Below are positions 33,396-44,276 of a stretch of 64,000 nt of DNA, one piece after another (the stretch's first letter is position 1; each line of letters begins with the position of its first letter). The notes beneath the pieces are model-generated. The model worked only from the letters and a program-made list of their open reading frames with translations, had not been told where the DNA came from and made no database searches. The translations under genes were made by a program, and so were the position numbers. Source of the DNA: Cervus elaphus (lineage: Eukaryota; Chordata; Mammalia; Artiodactyla; Cervidae); assembly GCF_910594005.1 (NCBI RefSeq), contig NC_057847.1:23224001-23288000 (forward strand), read 5' to 3'.

Positions 33396-33690
33396 TGACA
33401 GAATTATGCTGTGAGCCACATGTGTAATTTAAAATTGTAGCCACATTTTGAAAGTGAAGTGAGAAATTATTTTTTATAACTTTTATTTACCTAATATAGC
33501 CAAGATATTATTTCAACATCAGATTAACACAGTTATTTCTGAAATACTTTGCATTCTTTTTTGGTAGTACGTCTTTAAAATCCAGCGTGTATCTTACACT
33601 TACAGCACATCTCAATTCAGATTAGCCATATTTCAGATGTTCAGTAGCCACAAGTGGCAGGCTAGGGTTACCTTATCAGACAGTGTATTA
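33396..33690. mobile_element. MER1-type hAT (Charlie) DNA transposon
   Basis: TGTGAGCCACATGTGTAATT, TTTATTTACCTAATATAGCC, AAATCCAGCGTGTATCTTAC, CACATCTCAATTCAGATTAG and TAGCCACAAGTGGCAGGCTA follow MER1 from end to end, in the orientation opposite to the copy at 42070. No transposase is encoded. Confidence 0.8.
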
Positions 33691-33780
33691 GGGTACTGGT
33701 TCTCAAAAGGTAATTCAAAGACATTATTTCTGAAACTTTTACTGATCTCTGAAGAAATGAGAATCATAAGCTAACTTTCT

Positions 33781-33983
33781 TATTAGGTCTTTGAAAGTTT
33801 CTCAGTCTTGTCTGACCGACTCTTTGTGACCCCATGGACTGCAGTCCATGGAATTCTCCAGGCCAGAATACTGGAGTGGGTAGCCTTTCCCTTCTCTAGG
33901 GGATCTTCCCAACCCAGGGATTGAACCCAGGTCTCCCACATTGTGGGTGGATTTGTTACCAGCTGATCCACAAGGGAAGCCCA
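33781..33983 (-). mobile_element. Bov-tA SINE, nearly complete
   Basis: Antisense copy from GTCTTTGAAAGTTTCTCAGT to AAGGGAAGCCC. Target duplication is AGCTAACTTT (33769-33778) and AGCTAAGTTT (33984-33993). The B box is conserved (GGTTCAATCCC on the minus strand). Minus-strand frames here are SINE shadows. Confidence 0.93.
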
Positions 33984-34056
33984 AGCTAAGTTTACTCAAT
34001 TTAAATTTATTCCAAGGTGACCTTTCTTCATTTTTGCTGCTGAAATGGTCTCTTAA

Positions 34057-34243
34057 ATGCTGTGATTTTCAAAGTGTGGTCCCTCAGACCAACCATATCA
34101 GCCTAATATGGGAATTTGTTAGATGCAAATTCTTGAGCCCTAATTCAGACCTACTGAATCAGACACTGCAGGGGCCCAGCAATCTGTGGCTTAACAAGTC
34201 CTCCAGGTGATCCTGATGCATGCTAAATTTTGAGGACCATTTC
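34057..34243 (-). mobile_element. MER5A DNA transposon, antisense
   Basis: TTTTCAAAGTGTGGTCCCTC, GGGAATTTGTTAGATGCAAA, CAGACCTACTGAATCAGACA, GGCCCAGCAATCTGTGGCTT and CCAGGTGATCCTGATGCATG are the MER5A wording in antisense order. Confidence 0.88.
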
Positions 34244-35239
34244 TTTAATGAAATGGTGATGAGTAGAGATAAAATGAGTGGTAGATTTTAATTATCTTTT
34301 TATAACCTTAGCTGGCAAAATAAGAAATTGTGTTTTATGCCAGTCTCTCAATTAAAAACATGTATTTTTTGTTGGCTTATGAAATCTGAAATTCAGAAAT
34401 GCAATGTACTGAAGGTTAGTTAAATAATAGTTTCTGCTGCTATGGATAAAATACAGTTTAAAAGATAGGAAAAGACCAGGAAAATGAGTGTGTGTATAAG
34501 CATACAAATGAGTCCCAGAAAGTCAGTGCTTGGTCCTTATTAGTAACACCTTTATGCAATTATTGCTGGAAAATGAATACACTTGCAAAACAACACTTAC
34601 TGAGAAAATTCACACTTCCTATGCAAAATAGTGAAAATGAGTCAGAAAAATCCCATAAATCCTGTAAATATTGACAGTTTCCAGCTCTCTGGTGATTAGT
34701 CAGTATTTGACTTTTATTGCTGCCAAAGTTGTTCTACAAAAATTATGATATCTGATCCTTAAAAAATAAGGAAATAACATCTTTTACCAATTGTACATTT
34801 CCTTTTAGAAACATTACTAAATATAGCACGAAGTTAGCATATTAAATTTGGTTCCTGCCACCAGCTGAGGGGTGGGAGAATATTGAAATGAAGTAGAATA
34901 GGTGAGCTATGAAATAAAACAAAGAATTAAGCATAAGTGATCAGACAGATGAAAGCAAAAGAAAATCTAATAACCCAAGGAAGCATGTATGTGTGCTCAG
35001 GGGCATTAGTTCAGGGACTCAGGACCACAGACTTAGGTTCAGTTTCTGTCTCCATATGTGATTTAGCCATTCTTTTCTAAGTCTCATTTTTTTTGTCTTT
35101 ATTTTTTCATTTTTTAAATTTTCTAAACTATGAAAGTGTGATAACACGTTTACAGGAGACTTGGAAAATACAGAACAAAGTTACATATAGTTCCACTACT
35201 TATTACAATTATCTTTTATGTATATAAATTAAGAATTTT
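34244..35239. other. AT-rich sequence with possible old repeat at its end
   Basis: No gene seen. 35105-35225 (GATAACACGTTTACAGGAG, TTGGAAAATACAGAACAAAG) resembles a widespread old repeat with the word TTAGAAAATACAGAAAAGTA, but its family is not assigned. Confidence 0.45.
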
Positions 35240-35880
35240 TGTTGGCGTTTCAATATCAAACTCTCAAAAATTAATAGAATGAATAGACAGAAAAGTAGAA
35301 GGACATGGTAGGCCCCAAAATCACAACCAATTCAACAAATTAAGATATATACAATTTTGCACAACAGCAGTATATAAATTCTATTCAAGTTCCCATAGAC
35401 GATAAACCAGGAGACACTGGAACATATCCAGGGACATAGAACAAGGTTCAAAAATTTTATCATCTAAAGGTACTGAGATTATACAGAATCCGTTCTCTTA
35501 TCACTGTGGAATTATGTTAGAAATCAATATCAAAAGATATTTGAAGATATATGTACTCATATATTTTCAAGAACAAAGTGACATTTATCAAGAGAGATCT
35601 TGGACTTAGCCATTTAAAGCCTTAACAATGTTAAAAGACTGAAAAAACACACAGGGTGATTGCAGAGAAGAAAGCATTTAAATGAGAAATTAATATCAAA
35701 ATGAAAAATTAATATCAAGGATACTTAAAAGCCCATGCATTTGGAAATTAAATGTCCACTTTTAAATGATGCGTGTATCTAAGAAGCCATAAGAAGGAAA
35801 AGTAGAAAATATAACAGAATAAAAATGAAAATGAATTTATCAGAATTTGTTGCATGCAGCTGAAGTTGCTCACTGCAGCT
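35240..35880 (+). mobile_element. Old L1 (L1M-type) ORF2 fragment
   Basis: Sense L1 ORF2 wording upstream of the reverse transcriptase: TTCTATTCAAGTTCCCATAG, GGAATTATGTTAGAAATCAA, TTTGGAAATTAAATGTCCAC and TTGTTGCATGCAGCTGAAG. All frames are destroyed. It contains a 19-bp tandem pair (35681-35699 and 35700-35718). Confidence 0.75.
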
Positions 35881-36304
35881 AAATACAATGTGGAATTTTG
35901 AATAAGTTATGAAAACAAATAATGGACACTAGCATAAAATCTTTTAAAATTTGAACAAAATCTGTAGTTAGTTAATAATACATAGCACATGTTAATTTCC
36001 TTTTTTTTTTTAACAACATAGCATTTCTTTATATTATTAGAATTGAATTAGAAGTTTCAAGCCTCATTCAGATTTAAAAAAAAAAAATCACTAAAATAAT
36101 AAGCTTTCTAGACTTTAAGCAGTAATACTAGTGCCAAAATAAATGGAACTACATCAAAGTTTTGAGTTAATATAAATTAGAAATCTAGAATCCTATTCGT
36201 ATTTAGTCAAATAAGTAGAACCAAAATATCATAACTTTTTTAGCTAAGCAAAAATTCCTAAGTTTTCTAAAAATGTATATATTTTATTGTACTTACTATA
36301 TATA
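35881..36304. other. AT-rich sequence with no gene seen
   Basis: May be a further eroded part of the L1M to its left. No diagnostic wording. Confidence 0.45.
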
Positions 36305-36473
36305 TGTGAAAGTCACTCAGTCGTGTCGACCATTTGTGACCCCATGGACCAGGCCAGAATACGGGATTGGGTAGCCTTTCCCTTCTCCTGGGGATCTTCC
36401 CAATGCAGGGATCAAACCCAGGTCTCCCACATTGCAGGCAGATTCTTTACCAGCTGAGCTGTGAGGGAAGCCC
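36305..36473 (-). mobile_element. Bov-tA SINE with internal deletion
   Basis: Antisense copy from GTGAAAGTCACTCAGTCGTG to GAGGGAAGCCC. It is flanked by TATATATA on both sides, which fits a target duplication in a TA repeat. About 30 bases are missing after CCCCATGGACC (joined directly to AGGCCAGAATACGGG), so the copy carries an internal deletion. Confidence 0.92.
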
Positions 36474-37057
36474 ATATATATATAAATATGTATACAAAAG
36501 CTTTTCTACTATACATGATAAAGGCTTGAAAAAGAACAACAACAACAAAAAAGAGATGGAGACATTAGAAAACATAAACTAAATGAAATTGGAACACTGA
36601 TTATGAAATAGAAAAAGTGAAACAAACAAAAAGTAAAAGATCATCATATGGTCTAGTTATTTTTAAACATGACTGCTCATTGGAATCTCATCAGGAGCTT
36701 TGGGAAAAAAAAATACCTGGGCATTTGTGTTCTTCAAAACATTCCAAGATAATTCTAATGTGCATGTGAATTTTAAAAAGTGATTAGAGGTTTTACTATT
36801 AAATGGTAGTTTTAGTGATATAGAATTCTTTTCTATTGACCAATCATGATACAATGATTTTTTAAAATGAAATATAGTTACATAATCACACTAGTAAAAG
36901 ATACTTATCAGTCTTCACAATTAATAGCCAGACAAAAAATAAAAGATAATTACAATTGCAAGCCATAATGGAAACACTGATTAACCTAACAATATAAAAT
37001 AATTACATACAATTTGGGGGGTTAAATAGAGTGATGTGGTAAGTTGAAGTGCATACA
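36474..37057. other. AT-rich sequence with a MER5/MER58-like patch
   Basis: 36660-36795 (CTCATTGGAATCTCATCAGG, AGCTTTGGGAAAAAAAAATA, GATAATTCTAATGTGCATGT) resembles a palindromic MER5/MER58-type element. The remainder is unassigned AT-rich sequence. No gene seen. Confidence 0.45.
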
Positions 37058-37129
37058 TGCAGATGTTTTCATCCACCCAGTCAGTCTATGTCTTTTGGTT
37101 GGTGCATTTAATCCATTTATATTTAAGGT

Positions 37130-37339
37130 GGTGGTGGTTTGGTCGCTAAGTCGTATCTGACTCTTGCGACCCCATGGACTGTAGCCTGCCAGGCTCCTCT
37201 GTCCACGGGATTCTCCAGGCAAGAATACTGGAGTGGGTTGCCATTTCCTTCTCCAGGGCATCTTCCTAACCCAGGGATCGAACCAGGGTCTCCTGCATTG
37301 CAGGCAGATTCTTTACCAACTGAGCTATGAGGGAAGCCC
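37130..37339 (-). mobile_element. Bov-tA SINE, full length, 11-bp target duplication
   Basis: Antisense copy inserted in the L1. Target duplication ATATTTAAGGT is perfect (37119-37129 and 37340-37350). The B box region reads GGTTCGATCCC on the minus strand, intact. The tail is a short GGT-rich run. Low divergence suggests a young copy. Confidence 0.96.
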
Positions 37340-38025
37340 ATATTTAAGGTAATTATCAATATGTATGATCCTATTGAAGGATTCTGAGCATTGCTTTGCT
37401 AGCCTGTGAAATAAGCACAATTGTATGGTAGTTTGAACATTCTTTGGCATTGCCTATCCAATTGCCTTTGGGATTGGAATGAAAACTGACCTTCTCCAGT
37501 CCTGTGGCCACTGCTGAGTTTTCTAAATTTTTGACACAATGAGTGCAGCACTTTAACAGATTCATCTTTTAGGATTTGAAATAGCTCAGCTGGAATTCCA
37601 TCACCTCCACCTTCTTTGTTTATAAACAAAGAATGTTTCCTAAGGCCCACTTGACTTGACCCTGCAGGATGTCTGGTTCTAGGTGAGTGACCACACCATT
37701 GTAGTTATTTGGGTCATTAAGACCTTTTTTGTACAGTTTGTTGGATTTAGGAAGCTTTTTGTATAGTTAGTTGCCTTAGGAAAAGGCAGAGGAACCAGAG
37801 ATCAAATTGTCAACATCCATTGGATCATAGAAAAAGCAAGGATATTCCAGAAAAACATCTGCTTCATTGACTACACTAAAGCCTTTGACTATGTGGATCA
37901 CAACAACTGTGGAAAATTCTTAAAGAGATGGGAATATCAGATACGTTACGTGCCTCCTGAGAAACCATATGCAGGTCAAGAAGCAACAGTTAGAACAGGA
38001 CATGAAACAATCAGTTCAGTTCAGT

Positions 38026-39066
38026 TCAGTCACTCAGTTGTGTCTGACTCTTTGCGACCCCATGAACCGCAGCACGCCAGGCCTCCCTGTCCATCACTAA
38101 CTCCCGGAGTTTACTCAAACCCATGTCCATCGAGTCGGTGATGCCATCCAACCATCTCATCCTCTGTCGTCCCCTTCTCCTCCTGCCCCCAATCCTTCCC
38201 AGCATTAGGCTCTTTTCCAATGAGTCAACACTTCCAATGAGGTGGCCAAAGTACTGGAGTTTCAGCTTCAGCATCAGTCCTTCCAATGAATACCCAGGAC
38301 TGATCTCCTTTAGGATGGACTGGTTGGATCTCCTTGCAGTCCAAGGGACTCTCAAGAGTCTTCTCCAACACCACAGTTTGAAAGCATCAATTTTTCGGCG
38401 CTCAGCTTTCTTCACAGTCCAACCCTCACATCCATACATGACCACTGGAAAAACCATAACCTTGACCAGACTGACCTTTGTTGGCAAAGTAATGTCTCTG
38501 CTTTTTAACATGCTATCTAGTTTGGTCATAACTTTTCTTCCAAAGAGTAAGTGTTTTTTAATTTCATGGCTGCAATCACCATCTGCAGTGATTTTGGAGC
38601 CCAACAAATCTGACACTGTTTCCACTGTCGTCCCATCTGTTTCCCATGAAGTGATGGGACCAGATGCCATGATCTTAGTTTTCTGAATGTTGAGCTTTAA
38701 GCCAATTTTTTCACTCTCCTCTTTCACTTTCATCAAGAGGCTTTTTAGTTCACCTTCACTTTCTGCCATAAGGGTGGTGTCATCTGCATATCTGAGGTTA
38801 TTGATATTTCTCCTGGCAATCTTGATTCCAGCTTGTGTTTCCTCCAGCTCAGCATTTCTCATGATGTACTCTGCATATAAGTTAAATAAGCAGGGTGACA
38901 ATATACAGGCTTGATGTACTCCTTTTCCTATTTGGAACCAGTCTGTTGTTCCATGTCCAGTTCTAACTGTTGCTTCCTGACCTGCATACAGGTTTCTCAA
39001 GAGGCAGGTCAGGTGGTCTGGTATTCTAATCTCTTTAAGAATTGTCCATAGTTTATTGTGATCCAC
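38026..39066 (-). pseudogene. BovB RT C-terminal block, open 346 codons
   Basis: Open from within the RT to the natural stop. It contains ATVRTGHGTTDWFQIGKGV, GVHQACILSPCLFNLYAEY (motif B region), the catalytic YADD at residues 93-96 (38779-38790), SITSW-type thumb residues and the C-terminal WCWRRLLRVPWTARRSNQS with RRRRGRQRMRWLDGITDSM. The track's Met is internal and not a true start, and the frame upstream breaks at about 39070-39100. The catalytic motif and C-terminus are intact, but the protein is truncated. Confidence 0.92.
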
Positions 39067-39212
39067 ACAGTCGAAGGCTTTGGTGTACTAATAAAGCAGA
39101 AATAGATGTTTCTCTGGAACTCTCTTGCTTTTTCAGTGATCCAGCGGATGTTGGCAATTTGATCTTTGATTTCTCTGCCTTTTCTAAAACCAGCTTGAAC
39201 ATCTGGAAGTTC

Positions 39213-39932
39213 TCAGTTCACGTATTGCTGAAGCCTGGCTTGGAGAATATTGAGCATTACTTTACTAGCGTGTGAGATGAGTACAATTGTGCGGTAGTTT
39301 GAGCATTCTTTGGGATTTCCTTTCTTTGGGATTGGAATGAAAACTGACCTTTTCCAGCCCTGTGGCCACTGCTGAGTTTTCCAAATTTGCTGGCATATTG
39401 AGTGCAGCACTTTCACAGCATCATCTTTCAGGATTTGAAATAGCTCAACTGGAATTCCATCACGTCCACTAGCTTTGTTCATAGTGATGCTTTCTAAGGC
39501 CCACTTGACTTCACTTTCCAGGATGTCTGGCTCTAGGTGAGTGATCACACCATTGTGATTATCTGGGTCATGAAGATCTTTTTTGTACAGTTCCTCTGTG
39601 TATTCTTGCCACCTCTTCTTGATATCTTCTGCTTCTGTTAGGTCCATACCATTTCTGTCCTTTATTGAACCCATCTTTGTGTGAAATATTCCCTTGATAT
39701 CTCTAATTTTCTTGAAGAGATCTCTAGTCTTTCCCGTTCTGTTGTTTTCCTGTATTTCTTTGCATTGATCACTGAGGAAGGCTTTCTTATCTCTCCTGGC
39801 TATTCTTTGGAACTCTGCATTCAAATGGCAATATCTTTCCTTTTCTCCTTTGCTTTTCATTTCTCTTCTTTTCACAACTATTTGTAAGGCCTCCTCAGAC
39901 AACAATTTTGCCTTTTTGCATTTCTTTTCCAT
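39213..39932 (-). pseudogene. BovB linker and RT N-terminal block, 239 codons
   Basis: Minus-strand frame containing KRREMKSKGEKERYCHLNAE, FQRIARRDKKAFLSDQCKEI, GMDLTEAEDIKKRWQEYTEE, TMNKASGRDGIPVELFQIL and FIPIPKKGNPKECSNYRTI. It is the natural upstream continuation of the block at 38026-39066. Small deletions between 39066 and 39213 (for example near 39085-39095, where a Tyr-Thr-Lys-Ala-Phe-Asp stretch is shifted) separate the two. Confidence 0.9.
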
Positions 39933-41655
39933 GGGGTTGGTCTTGATCCCTGTCTCCTGTACATTGTCACGAACCTCTGTCCATAGTTCATCAGGCTGTC
40001 TATCAGATCTAGTCCCTTAAATCTATTTCTCACTTCCACTGTATAGTCATAAGGGATTTGATTTAGGTCATACCTGAATGGTCTAGTGGTTTCCCCTACT
40101 TTCTTCAGTTTAAGTCTGAACTTGGCAATAAGGAGTTCATGATCTGAGCCACAGTCAGCTCCCGGTCTGGTTTTTGCTGACTGTATAGAGCTTCTCCATC
40201 TTTGGCTACAAAGAATATAATCAATCTGATTTCAGTGTTGACCATCTGGTGATGTCCATGTGTAGAGTCTTCTCTTGTGTTGTCGGAAGAGGGTGTTTGC
40301 TATGACCAGTGCATTCTCTTGGCAAAACTCTATTAGCCTTTGCCCTGCTTCATTCTGTACTCTAAGGCCAAATTTGCCTGTTACTCCAGGTGTTTCTTGA
40401 CAATAGACCAGTTCAAAATCGGGAAAGGAGTATGTCAAGGCTGTATATTGTCCCCCTGCTTATTTAACTTCTATGCAGAGTACATCATGCGAAATGCAGG
40501 GCTGAATGAATCATAAGCTGGAATCAAGTTTGCCAAGAGAAATATCAACAACCTCAGATTTGCAGATGATACCACTCTGATGGCAGAAAGTAAAGAGGAA
40601 CTAAAGAGCCTCTTGATGTGGGTGAAAGAGAAGACTGAAAGTGCTGGCTTAAAACTCAACATTCAAAAACCTTTAAGATCATGGCATCTGGTCCCATCAC
40701 TTCATGGCAAATAGATGGAGAAAAAGTAGAAACAGTGACAGATTTTATTTTCTTGGGATCCAAAATCACTGTGGATGGTGACTGCAGCCATGAAATTAAA
40801 AGATGCTTGCTCTTTGGAAGAAAAGCTATGACAAACTTTGACAGCATATTAAAGAGTAGAGACATTATTTTGTCAACAAAGGTCCATATATTTAAGCTAT
40901 GGTTCTTCCAGTAGTCATGTACAGATGTGAGGGTTAGACTATAAAGAAGGCTGAGCACCAAAGAATTGATATTTTCAAATTGTGGTGATTGTGGTGCTGG
41001 AGAAGACTCTTGAGTCCCTTCAACAGCAAGGAGATCAAACCAATCAATCCTAAAGGAAATCAACCCTGAATATTCATTGGAAGGACTAATGCTGAAGTTC
41101 CAAGACTTTGGTCACCTGATGCAAAGAGCCAACTCGTTGGAAAAGACTGTGATGTTGGGAAAGAATGAGGGCAGGAGGAGAAGGGGCATCTGAGGATGAG
41201 ATGGTTAGATGGCATAAGTTTTGAGCAAACTCCAGGAATTAGTGAGGAACAGGGAAGCATGGTGTGCTGAAGTCCATGGGGTTGCAAAGAGTTAGACACG
41301 ACTTAGTGACTGAACAACAATGACAATGATTCTGTTTCTTAATTGTTTGGGGTTTATTATTTGTATATCTCTTCCTTCTCTTGTGTTTCCTGCATAGAAG
41401 TTCCTTTAGCATTTGTTGTGAAGCTGGTTTGGTGGTGCTGAATTCTCTTAACTTTTGCTTGTCTGTAAAGCTTTTGATTTCTCCATCAAATCTGAGTGGG
41501 AGTCTTGCTGGGTAGACTATTCTTGGTCGTAGGTTCTTCCCTTTCATCACTTTAAATATATCATGCCATCCCCCTCTAGCCTGTAGAGTTTCTGTTGAGA
41601 AATCAGCTGATAATCTTATGGGAGTTCCCTTGTATGCTATTTGTCATTTTTCTCT

Positions 41656-42069
41656 CTATGACTCAATTTTTTCTAAGTGTACATGTATTGCAATGGCAGA
41701 ATATGTCAAGACTGTAGATTAGTGAACCAATGATCTTAAAATGTTTTTGGTTTCTGAGGGAAAGAATTCCCTCAGAATTCTGAGGGAAAGAATGGGCTAA
41801 AGAATTCCAAAGCATTATTATTTCCCCTTTAGAAGAAGTTCCTGTTAGGCCTAATTCAGAGGGAATTCAGGGATATAAAGAGAAAAATTACTAGCTTTAT
41901 TGTTCTGCATGAATAGGGAGGGTACTTACCTCTACTAAAAGCTAAAATTAGAAGTCTCTTTTGCAGTTTGAAGGTCTTATAAGCCTCTGGATTTGGTGGG
42001 TGGGTCTTTCCTCTTAATTTCTAAAGCTGATGCCAAGTGGATCATTATTTACGTGGAGACTATGAAATG
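41656..42069. other. Unique sequence with a palindromic duplication
   Basis: No gene seen. It contains the composite palindrome at 41752-41793, listed separately. Confidence 0.5.
41752..41793. repeat. Perfect 22-bp palindrome within 26-bp direct repeat
   Basis: 41767-41788 is an exact palindrome centred on GAATTC, with no spacer. The 16-base word TTCTGAGGGAAAGAAT occurs at 41752-41767 and again at 41778-41793 (period 26). The interval between them holds its reverse complement (41767-41777). The direct-inverted-direct order is the footprint expected from replication template switching. Confidence 0.95.
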
Positions 42070-42149
42070 GTGCTGTCCAACATGGCAGTCACGAGCCATG
42101 TGGCTCCTGAGTGCTTGAAATGAGCCTAGTCCAGTGTTTAAGTGATAAA

Positions 42150-42352
42150 TGCTTCCCAGGTGATGCTAGTGGTAAAGAACCCACCTGCCAATAAAGGAGA
42201 TGTAAGAGACATGTGTTTGATCCCTGGATGGGGAAGAGCCCCTGGAGAAGGGAATGGCAACCCACTTCAGTATCCCATGGACAGAGGAGCCTGGGGGGCT
42301 GCAGTCCATAGGGTTGCAAAGAGTCGGACACACCTGAAGCAACTTAATATGC
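42150..42352 (+). mobile_element. Bov-tA SINE, full length
   Basis: Sense copy of the GATGCTAGTG head subtype with the second-spacer word AGATGTAAGAGACATG. The B box is mutated (TGTTTGATCCC). It has lost the usual TTCTTGCCTGGAGAA segment between CAGTATCC and CATGGACAG, a small internal deletion. Confidence 0.93.
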
Positions 42353-42429
42353 ACAGTATGAATAAAGAATATAAAACATCTTATTAAAAAAATACTGATC
42401 AGATTTCTTGAAATGAGGCTGCTAGCAAG

Positions 42430-42525
42430 TTTGTTGTTGTTGTTGTTTAGTTGCGAAGTCGTGTCCCACTCTTTCTTGACCTCATGGACCAGTCCCCCAG
42501 GCGCCTCTGTCCATGGGATTTCCCA
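42430..42525 (-). mobile_element. Bov-tA 3' half
   Basis: Antisense fragment with a (TTG)5-like tail at 42430-42447 and the 3' part to TCCATGGGATTTCCCAAG. It is inserted in MER1, with AAGTTT at both sides. Confidence 0.85.
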
Positions 42526-42580
42526 AGTTTAAAATTACACATTTGGCTTATGCTATATTTCTATTAGACAACTCAGCTGT

Positions 42581-43199
42581 ATAGTAATATTCTTGAATAC
42601 TATGAATGCTGCTAAGAATAAAAGGGATGCGATATAATTTTTATCATGCTTTCAGTGACTATAAAAATATTCACTACTTAATTGAAACCTATTGCTAAGT
42701 AAACAGGGATTGTACATAAAATACATCTTTCAGTTTTATCATAGAGTGAAACTTCAAGTTCTGTGACTCCCTTTTACGACTACAAAAGGTGAAACCAGAG
42801 TACTTATTTTTGTAATTCAGGAAAAATTGTTTTTGTCTCAAAAATTCAGATAATCAAGGTTTATGTCAAATGTTTTTAATCTTATTTTTATTATACAATA
42901 TAGCAAGGATGCAAAAAAGTTTGACAATATATGTGTACAAGTTAAAGGAAAATAAAATGGATTTCTCTATTTTTAGCACCCAGGCTGAGAAAAAGAACAC
43001 TATCATATCACAGAAGTCCCTGATGTGTTCTTCGTTTTCTCTGAAAGTAGCCAAAGTTCTGAATTTTGTTAATCTTTTCCTTAATTTTCTTTATGGTCAT
43101 CATTGCCTATTAACATATTCCTTAAACATTGTATTATTTAGTTTGGACCCATTTAAAAATTATATATACAAATAAAACTATACCATACATGTTCTTCAG
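42581..43199. other. AT-rich sequence with no gene seen
   Basis: Opposed open frames at 42866-43175 on both strands show no motif. It may contain eroded L1. Confidence 0.45.
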
Positions 43200-44276
43200 T
43201 GATTTCTTTTAATTTGACATTTAATTTTGAGATCCATTCATGTTTGCTTGTAGCTATACTAAATTAATTCTTATTCCTATATGGTATTTGTTTATGAAAA
43301 TATACCACAACTTATTGATCTAGTCTGTTGAATGCAATGAGATTGTTTTCCAGTTTTCACTGCAATAAACAATGCTGTCATACACATATCTCCTGGTGTC
43401 CATATACAAAATTTCTCTAGGGTATTTAGTAATACTTTGGAGTGGGAACATTAGATCACAGAGTATATGAAAGCTTAATTTTATTAGGTAATGCCAAGCT
43501 ATTTTTCAAAAGTGGTGCACTAATTTACATTCTCACTAGCAGAGTATGCGCATTCTCATTGCTCCTCAGTCTCATAAACAGTTGGTTGTATTGCACTTCT
43601 TGTCTTCTGGCAGCTTTGGAATGGTCTTCCCTACGTTTAACTTACCTGCTTTGCCATGAGGTTGAACATCCTGTGTTTGTGTCCTGTTTGTGCTTCATTT
43701 TTCTATTTGGTTATTTGTCATTCTTGCTGATCTGTAGAAGCTTAAAAGTACATTTTGCATTCTGTTATGTAATATGTTACAACTATCTTCTCTCCTCACC
43801 TATTATAACACTTTTTGATCAGCAGAGGACATTAGTTTTGCTGTAGTCAACATTTTCCATTGTAATTTGAACTTTTAATGTCTAGTTTAATAATTCTTTT
43901 CCTACTTTGAGACCATAAAGATGCTCTATTACATGATGTTTTCTGAAAGTTTTATTGTCTTGCCTTTCATATTTAAGTCTATAGTTTACCTGGGACTGAT
44001 TTTTGTTTACTGTTTGAGGTAGGAGTCTAATTTTTTCATATTGAAAACAAATTGTTCTATCACTACTTATTGAAAAAATATCTGTCATTCAATACTGATC
44101 TGCAGTGGCCCCTCCATCATATGTTAATATGCGTCATATGTGTGGGTTTGTTTCTGAACTCTATATTATTCCATTGGTCTAAGGTTCTACACCCCGTCCC
44201 TTCTTAAGAATTATCACATTGTATAGCTCTTCATTAATTAGAGTCTTCTTTAATATCTGTCAGTAAAGTTATACAG

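Larger units (their letters stand above)
38012..40399 (-). mobile_element. Second BovB, inserted in the first, 2.4 kb
   Basis: Antisense BovB from the 3' repeats (CAGTTCAGTTCAGTTCAG at 38012) to a 5' truncation at 40399 within the endonuclease region. The word ACAAT occurs at 38007-38011 and 40400-40404 as a short target duplication. Host BovB reads continuously across the gap. It is the least damaged LINE coding sequence in the window, with two large frame blocks on the minus strand. It lacks about 0.8 kb of 5' sequence and so cannot be autonomous. Confidence 0.95.
37377..41320 (+). mobile_element. BovB LINE with 5' inversion, split by a second BovB
   Basis: Three parts make one insertion. 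37377-37740 is antisense BovB (start of RT region). 37775-38011 is the next BovB segment on the plus strand (GGAAAAGGCAGAGGAACCAG onward). 40400-41320 is the remaining plus segment (GACCAGTTCAAAATCGGGAA to the 3' end GTGACTGAACAACAA). The inverted and direct parts abut at consecutive BovB positions, as expected of a 5' inversion. A possible target word GATTCTG occurs at both outer edges. Coding frames are broken. Confidence 0.88.
37058..41655 (-). mobile_element. Antisense L1 ORF2 fragment, exploded by later insertions
   Basis: L1 pieces are at 37058-37129 (CAGTCTATGTCTTTTGGTTG, GTGCATTTAATCCATTTATA), 37351-37376 (AATTATCAATATGTATGATC) and 41330-41655 (TTCTTAATTGTTTGGGGTTT, TAGAAGTTCCTTTAGCATTT, AATCAGCTGATAATCTTATG). 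In the L1 consensus these are consecutive. Together they are about 420 bases of ORF2, now spread over 4.6 kb by a Bov-tA and two BovB insertions. Confidence 0.88.
42070..42580. mobile_element. MER1-type hAT element split by two SINE pieces
   Basis: MER1 parts are at 42070-42149 (GTGCTGTCCAACATGGCAGT, TGAGTGCTTGAAATGAGCCT), 42353-42430 (AATAAAGAATATAAAACATC) and 42526-42580 (AAATTACACATTTGGCTTAT, ATATTTCTATTAGACAAC). They read in consensus order around a Bov-tA and a Bov 3' fragment. No transposase. Confidence 0.78.

Noticed and set aside
38123..38686. 187-codon plus-strand open frame
   Set aside because: Shadow of the minus-strand BovB reverse transcriptase, which has clear RT motifs and C-terminal signature.
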